Origin: Lentisphaeria bacterium
Lineage (GTDB): Bacteria > Verrucomicrobiota > Lentisphaeria > Oligosphaerales > Lenti-02
DNA: 10,821 nucleotides
Direction: 5' to 3'
Assembly (NCBI GenBank): GCA_023145395.1
Contig: JAGLDW010000337.1
Span: forward strand, 1-10,821
The translations under genes were made by a program, and so were the position numbers. Below are positions 6,923 through 10,821 of this stretch, in pieces. Every line of letters starts with the position of its first letter. Position 1 is the stretch's first letter. The notes under the pieces are model-generated. The model made no database searches. It was not told the origin of the DNA and saw only the letters and a program-made list of their open reading frames with translations.

Positions 6923-8043
6923 TGGTTGCCTCCCCGACACAACGCGATCGCCTTCTGGACGGCCTCCTCGGTGTTGCGCAACGGCTCCAAACCAAGTTTC
7001 TTCAGCATTTCGGCGGCCTGCACCTCGTTGGTTCCGCGAATGGCAGTGACGATGGGGATGTCCGGCTTCAGTTTTTCAATAGCCGCGGCGATGCCCTCCA
7101 CCATGACATCGGCTCGGGCGATGGTGCCGAATGTGACGATCAGGATGACCTTTGGCTTGCCGCGCAGCGTGAACTCCATCGCCTCGATGGCACGCCGGTA
7201 GTTTGGCCCGCCGAACTCCAGGTAGTTCGCCACCGTTCCACCATAGTCGATAATCAGGTCATACACCGTGTTGGTCAATCCGGCGCCCGCGCACATCAAG
7301 CCGATCTCGCCATCAAACTTCAGGTAGGGAAATCCAGCTTCGGCGGCCTCGAACTCGAGCGCGCTGTCGAATTGCTCCCGCGTGCGCGCCAACCCCTCCT
7401 GTCGGAAAGCGGCATTGTCATCGATGCTGAACTTGCCGTCCGCCGCCACAAGCTGGCCATCGGTGGTCACGATCAGCGGATTGATCTCGACCAGCTCCGC
7501 ATCCTTCGCGCAGAAAAGGCCAAACAGCGCTTTGAGAATCTTCATGCCCTGTTTGAAGGCATCGCCTTTCAAGCCGAGCCCGAAGAGCACAGCGCGTAGC
7601 TGAAAAGGGAGAATCCCCTGCGTGATATCGACCGATTGCCGGACAATTTTCTCCGGTGCGTGGACCGCTAGCTCCTCAATGTCGATCCCCCCTTCGGCCG
7701 AGCCCATCACCAACGCCTTGCCCGACAAAGGATCCACTGTGATCGCCAGATACAGCTCCTGCCCGATGTCGAGTGCCTGCTCGATGAGGATCTTGCGCAC
7801 CCCGTGCGGGCCGTCGAACAACGCCTGCGCCTTGGCTTTGGCGTCCGCCACGGTCTCGGCAAACTGGATCAGCCCCGCCTTGCCACGCCCCCCCCGCAAC
7901 ACCTGCGATTTGAGCACACACGGCAGACCCGACACAGCGACGGCGGCACTGACCGCGTCAGCGTCTGTGACAATCTGGCCCGCCGGAACCGGAATCCCCA
8001 TTTCGGCGAACAGCTCCTTGGCTTGATACTCGAATAGCTTCAT
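6919..8043 (-). CDS. Succinyl-CoA-synthetase-like beta subunit (SucC family, ATP-grasp); candidate ADP-forming sulfoacetate-CoA ligase subunit
   Basis: A 374-residue beta subunit, close to usual SucC length. It has an N-terminal ATP-grasp domain: MKLFEYQAKELF, QVLRGGRGKAG (47-57), AEGGIDIEELA (116-126) and the metal-site motif LVEINPL (184-190). DGKFSIDDNA (202-211) follows, then the CoA-ligase flavodoxin-like domain. In that domain the canonical NGAGLAMATMD reads CAGAGLTNTVYD (251-262) and the FGGI motif reads FGTIARAD (305-312). These changes are at the acyl/CoA interface and parallel those in the alpha subunit, supporting a non-succinate substrate. The start at 8043 has AGGTGA 6 nt upstream and is 6 nt after the dehydrogenase stop. 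The gene overlaps the alpha subunit by 4 nt (ATGA), so equimolar synthesis is expected. A true TCA-cycle SucC is unlikely, given the neighbours and the altered motifs. Confidence 0.85.
   Translation of the reverse strand: MKLFEYQAKELFAEMGIPVPAGQIVTDADAVSAAVAVSGLPCVLKSQVLRGGRGKAGLIQFAETVADAKAKAQALFDGPHGVRKILIEQALDIGQELYLAITVDPLSGKALVMGSAEGGIDIEELAVHAPEKIVRQSVDITQGILPFQLRAVLFGLGLKGDAFKQGMKILKALFGLFCAKDAELVEINPLIVTTDGQLVAADGKFSIDDNAAFRQEGLARTREQFDSALEFEAAEAGFPYLKFDGEIGLMCAGAGLTNTVYDLIIDYGGTVANYLEFGGPNYRRAIEAMEFTLRGKPKVILIVTFGTIARADVMVEGIAAAIEKLKPDIPIVTAIRGTNEVQAAEMLKKLGLEPLRNTEEAVQKAIALCRGGNQ
6929..6935 (-). promoter_or_regulatory. Ribosome-binding site that fixes the SucD-like start
   Basis: The minus strand reads GGGGAGG, a 6-nt spacer, then ATG at 6922. 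It sits inside the end of the beta-subunit gene. It rules in 6922 rather than the upstream GTG at 6940, which would put this motif within the coding sequence. Confidence 0.75.
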
Positions 8044-8049
8044 GAAGAA

Positions 8050-9456
8050 TCACCTGCCATTCCTTCTCCAAAAATCGCCCCACATCTCCTCGTCCGTCGG
8101 CTTCACTGGCTCGAATGGCTCGGAGACCCACGTCACATTGATAAAATGCTTCCAGTAGATGTTTTCGGTCGTGCTGTTCCCGGCCCAGGTGCCGCAGCCA
8201 AGCGAGGTCGTGGACGGCATGCCGTTGAAGAAGTTGCCGCCATTGCCCGGAGCCATCGGCTGACGCACCATGATGCGACTGCTTTTCTGCGTGATGGCCA
8301 ACGACTCGATGTACTCTTGCTTGAACGTGTGGATTCCAGCCGAATGGCCCGTGCCGGCGTAGTCGGTCAGCGCTTTGAGGATGGCCAACGCCTCGTCGAA
8401 GGCGCCATATTGCCAGATGGTCAGCACCGGCGAGAGTTTTTCGCCCCGCCACTGGCTCGGCTCGTTGACATCGGCACACTCCACCAGCAGCGACTTCGTC
8501 CCCGCCGGAACGTCGATGCCCGCCATATCCGCAATCTTCGCCGCCGAGGCAGCCACGATCTTGACGTTGATCCCCAGCTTGCCCTTCTTGTTCACCACCC
8601 AGAGCACCTTCTCAAGGGCATCCTTCTCCGCTCCGGAGCAGACATAGGCGCCCCGCGCGCGAAGCCCATCCAGGACCTGCTCGTACACGCTCTCCTGCAC
8701 CACGATCGAATTTTCCGACGAACAGGAGGTGGCATGGTCGAAGACCTTGCTGAGATGAATCTTCTTCGCGGCGTCTTCGACATCCGCGTCCTCCGCCACG
8801 ATCGCCACGGCATTTCCAGGTCCCACACCATAGGCCGGCGTCCCGCTGGAATAGGCGGCCTTCACGACCCCCGGGCCTCCGGTCGCCATCACCACGTCAA
8901 CCTGACGCATCAGCTCCTGGCTGCGATCCAAGGTCGGCTCGGCCACATGCTGCACCAGATCCTCGGGCGCGCCCACGGCACGCAGGCCAGCGCGCATGAA
9001 GTCGCAGACCACCTGCGCCGACTGCTTTGCCTTGGGATGCGGCCCGAAGACGACAGCGTTGCGCCCCTTCAGAATCGCGATGGCATTGCTGGCCAGCGTG
9101 GCCGTCGGATTGGTCACCGGAGTCAACGCCCCCACGACACCGACTGGCTTGGCGTACTTGCGGATGCCGAGCGCGGTGTCTTCCTCGATCAGCCCGACGC
9201 TCTTGCCCTTGAGCGACTCGATCAGCGAACCGAGCACCTTGACCTTGTGCTTGGTGATCTTGTCGGCGACATTGCCCATGCCGGTTTCCTCAACGGCAAT
9301 CTCGGCGCAGACCTTGATGTTCTCGTCGCAATACACCTGCCAGGCCACCGACCGGCAGAGATCGTCGATCTGTTCCTGGCTGTAGTCCGCCACCTGTTCC
9401 TGGGCCGCATGGGCTTTGCCCACCAATGCCGCAATTAGACTTACATCGCTTTGCAT
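8050..9456 (-). CDS. sqwD: CoA-acylating aldehyde dehydrogenase; candidate sulfoacetaldehyde dehydrogenase (SqwD/SauS-like)
   Basis: A 468-residue enzyme of the EutE/AdhE-N/SauS group, which oxidises an aldehyde with NAD(P)+ and CoA to an acyl-CoA. The nucleotide-binding region contains VGALTPVTNPT (108-118) and VMATGGPGVVKAA (189-201). YGVGPGNA (209-216) precedes the catalytic Cys C245 in DHATSCSSENS. The C-terminal signature TSLGCGTWAGNSTTENIYWKH is spread over 417-437 and is typical of acylating members. No microcompartment signal peptide is evident, and no shell genes are present. Position before a SucCD-like pair predicts aldehyde to acyl-CoA to acid plus ATP. With the transketolase downstream, sulfoacetaldehyde is the likely substrate, though acetaldehyde, glycolaldehyde or succinate semialdehyde cannot be excluded by sequence. 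The start overlaps the transporter gene by 16 nt and has a GGGGAAG-like site 5 nt upstream. The symbol is provisional. Confidence 0.85.
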   Translation of the reverse strand: MQSDVSLIAALVGKAHAAQEQVADYSQEQIDDLCRSVAWQVYCDENIKVCAEIAVEETGMGNVADKITKHKVKVLGSLIESLKGKSVGLIEEDTALGIRKYAKPVGVVGALTPVTNPTATLASNAIAILKGRNAVVFGPHPKAKQSAQVVCDFMRAGLRAVGAPEDLVQHVAEPTLDRSQELMRQVDVVMATGGPGVVKAAYSSGTPAYGVGPGNAVAIVAEDADVEDAAKKIHLSKVFDHATSCSSENSIVVQESVYEQVLDGLRARGAYVCSGAEKDALEKVLWVVNKKGKLGINVKIVAASAAKIADMAGIDVPAGTKSLLVECADVNEPSQWRGEKLSPVLTIWQYGAFDEALAILKALTDYAGTGHSAGIHTFKQEYIESLAITQKSSRIMVRQPMAPGNGGNFFNGMPSTTSLGCGTWAGNSTTENIYWKHFINVTWVSEPFEPVKPTDEEMWGDFWRRNGR

Positions 9457-10370
9457 GTCGTCTTCCCCACCGGTTGCGTATTCTTACTCAATTGCGCCAT
9501 GTGTTTCACCAAAATCACGCCTGCGGCACCCGCGCAGACGAGTGCCATGCCCAACGCCTTGACCATCGTGATCGCCTCGCTCAGCCAAATCCAGCCGGCA
9601 ACGGCGGCCACCACGGGGATCAGCAGCATCAGCAACCGGACTTTCCAGACCGGCAGCGTCCGCAGAGCGACATAGTAGCTCATGAAGAAAAGCGCCGCCA
9701 GACCACCCAGCACCAGCGCCACGGGATGCCGGAATGCAACCCCAAGCGCCGGCAGCGCTTCTCCGCGTGGTGATAGCACTAGAATGGCCGTCAAGAACAG
9801 AATGCTGTTGACGCCGGTGTTGACGAAACCAACCAGGCTGGGATCGGCCCGCTGAGTGACGTGCCGGATGAGAAAAGCATTCAGCGCAACCAGAAATGCA
9901 CTGAGCAAAACCAGTCCGTCGCCGACGCTGCCCATCCCGAATGGCGTGGTGAAGATTCCCGTCAGCAAGCAGATTCCCCCCAACATCAGGGGCAGCGCAA
10001 ACCAGGCGGTACGCTCAATTGCCTCGTGAAAGAACAAGGCCGCGAGCACCAGCGAAAACAAAATGTCGGTCCGAGCCAGTGTGGCTACATTGGTGACGCT
10101 GGTCAGACGCATGGCCAGCAGAGCGGCTACATTGAGGAAAAACCCGATCAAGCCGATCAGAAGCATCTGCCCAAACACCCGGTGATCCGGCAACCGGGCT
10201 CGGCGAAACTCCCCGCGCATACCCAGCTGCAGCCCGAGAATCAATGTCGCGCCGCTGAACATCACAGCACCCGTTCCCAGAGGTCCCAGCGCAGCCGTGG
10301 CCGATTTCATCAGCGGGTACTCCAGACCCCAGACGAAAATCGCCAGCGCCAATGCCGCATAGGCCATCAT
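9441..10370 (-). CDS. EamA/DMT-superfamily transporter, first gene of the run
   Basis: A 309-residue, ten-helix membrane protein made of two EamA repeats (about 3-141 and 150-288). Family hallmarks are WGLEYPLMK in helix 1, the end of the first repeat at LFFHEAIERTAW with E116, and the matching WIWLSEAITMVKALG with E265 in the second. A short polar tail follows. DMT carriers are usually exporters of small metabolites. Here it may export sulfoacetate, or import the sugar while the DASS protein exports. The ATG at 10370 follows AGGAG by 7 nt; a second ATG is adjacent. It overlaps the dehydrogenase gene by 16 nt and is preceded by the AT-rich control region, so it probably heads the operon. Cargo is unknown. 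Confidence 0.85.
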   Translation of the reverse strand: MMAYAALALAIFVWGLEYPLMKSATAALGPLGTGAVMFSGATLILGLQLGMRGEFRRARLPDHRVFGQMLLIGLIGFFLNVAALLAMRLTSVTNVATLARTDILFSLVLAALFFHEAIERTAWFALPLMLGGICLLTGIFTTPFGMGSVGDGLVLLSAFLVALNAFLIRHVTQRADPSLVGFVNTGVNSILFLTAILVLSPRGEALPALGVAFRHPVALVLGGLAALFFMSYYVALRTLPVWKVRLLMLLIPVVAAVAGWIWLSEAITMVKALGMALVCAGAAGVILVKHMAQLSKNTQPVGKTTCKAM

Positions 10371-10404
10371 CCAGTTTCTCCTAACCCGTTGTGATCCACT
10401 CGGC

Positions 10405-10428
10405 GGTGAAGGGGATCATCCCCTCACC
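10405..10428. repeat. GC-rich dyad (GGTGA-a-GGGGAT/c/ATCCCC-TCACC), possible operator or leader hairpin
   Basis: The core AGGGGAT-C-ATCCCCT (10410-10424) has perfect 7-bp arms around one base. GGTGA and TCACC extend it, with one bulged A. It lies between the promoter candidate and the EamA ribosome-binding site, 35 nt before the start codon. A repressor bound here would block early transcription; as RNA it would make a stable 5' leader hairpin. No T-run follows, so a terminator is unlikely. Confidence 0.6.
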
Positions 10429-10436
10429 ATCAGAAT

Positions 10437-10458
10437 ATTAATTAGTTTTCAAATTAAT
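10437..10458. repeat. AT-rich inverted repeat ATTAATT-N8-AATTAAT, candidate operator
   Basis: Perfect 7-bp arms flank an 8-bp spacer (AGTTTTCA on the plus strand). The 22-bp length and symmetry suit a dimeric helix-turn-helix regulator. It overlaps the -10 part of the promoter candidate. No regulator gene is in the window. AT-rich dyads occur by chance more often than GC-rich ones, so confidence is moderate. Confidence 0.45.
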
Positions 10459-10478
10459 ACATGGAAACAAGGCGTCAA
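10451..10478 (-). promoter_or_regulatory. Weak sigma-70-like promoter candidate for the operon
   Basis: The minus strand reads TTGACG (10478-10473), a 16-nt spacer, then TAATTT (10456-10451). The -35 is good and the -10 poor. It is the only such pair I found in the gap, it precedes the first gene of the run, and it overlaps the AT-rich inverted repeat. Confidence 0.3.
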
Positions 10479-10548
10479 CTAGGATTGAGAAGAATCTACG
10501 GCTCCTCGACCAACACGTTCCAGCAGGTTTTCGAGAGATGTGAAAACG

Positions 10549-10821
10549 TCAGCGGATGAAGATGTTGCGGAACCAGAGTGTATTGCCGTGGTGCTGGAGT
10601 TCGATCTGTCCAGTGGGGTAGATGGGAATCTTTCGGTTCCAGTAGTTCTCCATGATCACATTGTCCAAGACCAACACGCCGTTGAGGCGAACGCTGACCT
10701 TCTCGCCAACCATTTTGATGTGGAAGCGACTCCACTCGCCGATGGCGTTGTCCGCGCATTCCGTCGGCTTGCGGGGATTGCGCTGATTGTTGTAGAGGCC
10801 CGCCGAGCCTTCGGGATGCGA
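10549..10821 (-). CDS. DUF1080 / 3-keto-disaccharide hydrolase-type protein, C-terminal 90 residues (N-terminus beyond the window)
   Basis: The frame is open to the right edge and ends at TGA 10551-10549. The 90 visible residues show the typical DUF1080 (PF06439) end: GLYNNQ, then GEWSRFHIKMVGEKVSVRLNG, VLDN, and finally PTGQIELQHHGNTLWFRNIFIR. This is a concanavalin-A-like beta-sandwich fold. Some members hydrolyse 3-keto-glycosides and many are secreted in Planctomycetota and Verrucomicrobiota; the N-terminus that would show a signal peptide is missing. It is same-strand and 178 nt upstream of the operon, so it may or may not belong to the pathway. A role in freeing SQ from an oxidised glycoside is conceivable but unsupported by anything else here. 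Confidence 0.8.
   Translation of the reverse strand, partial: SHPEGSAGLYNNQRNPRKPTECADNAIGEWSRFHIKMVGEKVSVRLNGVLVLDNVIMENYWNRKIPIYPTGQIELQHHGNTLWFRNIFIR

Larger units (their letters stand above)
10371..10548 (-). promoter_or_regulatory. 178-nt control region upstream of the operon
   Basis: This non-coding stretch between the DUF1080 stop and the EamA start is clearly more AT-rich than its surroundings. It contains a promoter candidate, an AT-rich inverted repeat and a GC-rich dyad, listed separately. Near 10528-10548 there is also a weak 6-bp inverted repeat (GTTTTC/GAAAAC). I see no strong rho-independent terminator for the DUF1080 gene, so some read-through into the operon is possible. Confidence 0.55.

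Noticed and set aside
6923..6940. GTG start at 6940 for the SucD-like gene
   Set aside because: The ATG at 6922 has an ideal GGGGAGG spacing, a 4-nt overlap with the beta-subunit stop, and gives the usual SucD length; the GTG would place that ribosome-binding site inside the gene.
6035..7201. 388-codon plus-strand open frame opposite the SucCD-like genes
   Set aside because: Antisense shadow: spans two real overlapping genes, contains no domain, and has no plausible promoter or ribosome-binding site.
6050..8043. TCA-cycle succinyl-CoA synthetase genes
   Set aside because: Overall family fits, but neighbours are a CoA-acylating aldehyde dehydrogenase and a transketolase pathway, and the GPNCPG loop and beta-subunit motifs differ from ordinary SucCD.
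8146..9438. 430-codon plus-strand open frame opposite the aldehyde dehydrogenase
   Set aside because: It mirrors the dehydrogenase codon pattern, is rich in Arg/His/Leu, has no family signature, and the opposite strand encodes a full-length enzyme with catalytic Cys.
10405..10428. Rho-independent terminator for the DUF1080 gene
   Set aside because: The stem is GC-rich but is about 120 nt beyond the stop codon and lacks a T-tract on either strand; an operator or leader hairpin fits better.
1..10821. tRNA, rRNA, CRISPR array or insertion sequence
   Set aside because: I found no cloverleaf-like segment, no regularly spaced repeats, and no transposase-like frame or terminal inverted repeats on either strand.

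Overview
The window is GC-rich bacterial DNA. Every gene I can support lies on the minus strand, so reading runs from right to left. The host is probably a member of the Planctomycetota/Verrucomicrobiota/Lentisphaerota group. The basis is indirect: a DUF1080 (3-keto-disaccharide hydrolase) gene at the right edge, a domain abundant in those phyla, and a dispersed 'GCAGAGGC' repeat of a kind common in their genomes. I cannot name a genus.

Layout, in transcription order. (1) 10821-10549: C-terminal end of a DUF1080 protein. (2) 10548-10371: a 178-bp AT-rich control region with a weak promoter candidate and two inverted repeats. (3) 10370-2239: a tightly packed run of eight genes: EamA transporter, CoA-acylating aldehyde dehydrogenase, succinyl-CoA-synthetase-like beta and alpha subunits, DASS/SLC13 anion transporter, the N- and C-terminal halves of a split transketolase, and an RpiB-like isomerase. 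Successive genes overlap by 4 to 16 nt or are 6 to 47 nt apart. (4) 2238-2123: a 116-nt spacer holding the dispersed repeat. (5) 2122-1: an L-fucose-isomerase-like protein and a class II aldolase cut by the left edge, separated by a perfect 28-bp palindrome.

Most economical reading: this is a sulfoglycolytic transketolase (sulfo-TK) cluster of the sulfoacetate-producing type, used for sulfoquinovose (SQ). The steps would be: SQ to sulfofructose (fucose-isomerase-like protein); two-carbon transfer to glyceraldehyde-3-phosphate giving xylulose-5-phosphate and 4-deoxy-4-sulfoerythrose (split transketolase); sulfoerythrose to sulfoerythrulose (RpiB-like isomerase); a second transketolase round giving sulfoacetaldehyde; oxidation to sulfoacetyl-CoA (aldehyde dehydrogenase); sulfoacetate plus ATP (SucCD-like pair); and export by the DASS or EamA carrier. 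No kinase is visible, which fits a route working on unphosphorylated sulfosugars. From memory, a sulfo-TK variant ending in sulfoacetate has been described with SqwGH, SqwI, SqwD and SqwKL. So the pathway type is probably known, while the host, the transporters and above all the added class II aldolase look unusual.

The aldolase keeps its zinc ligands but has changed both loops that hold the DHAP phosphate in classical enzymes. The RpiB homologue has lost the ring-opening His and phosphate-site residues. Both changes point to unphosphorylated substrates. The function assignment rests on family membership and gene order: no sulfoquinovosidase, SQ importer of known type or regulator is in the window, and another sugar acid or sulfonate remains possible.
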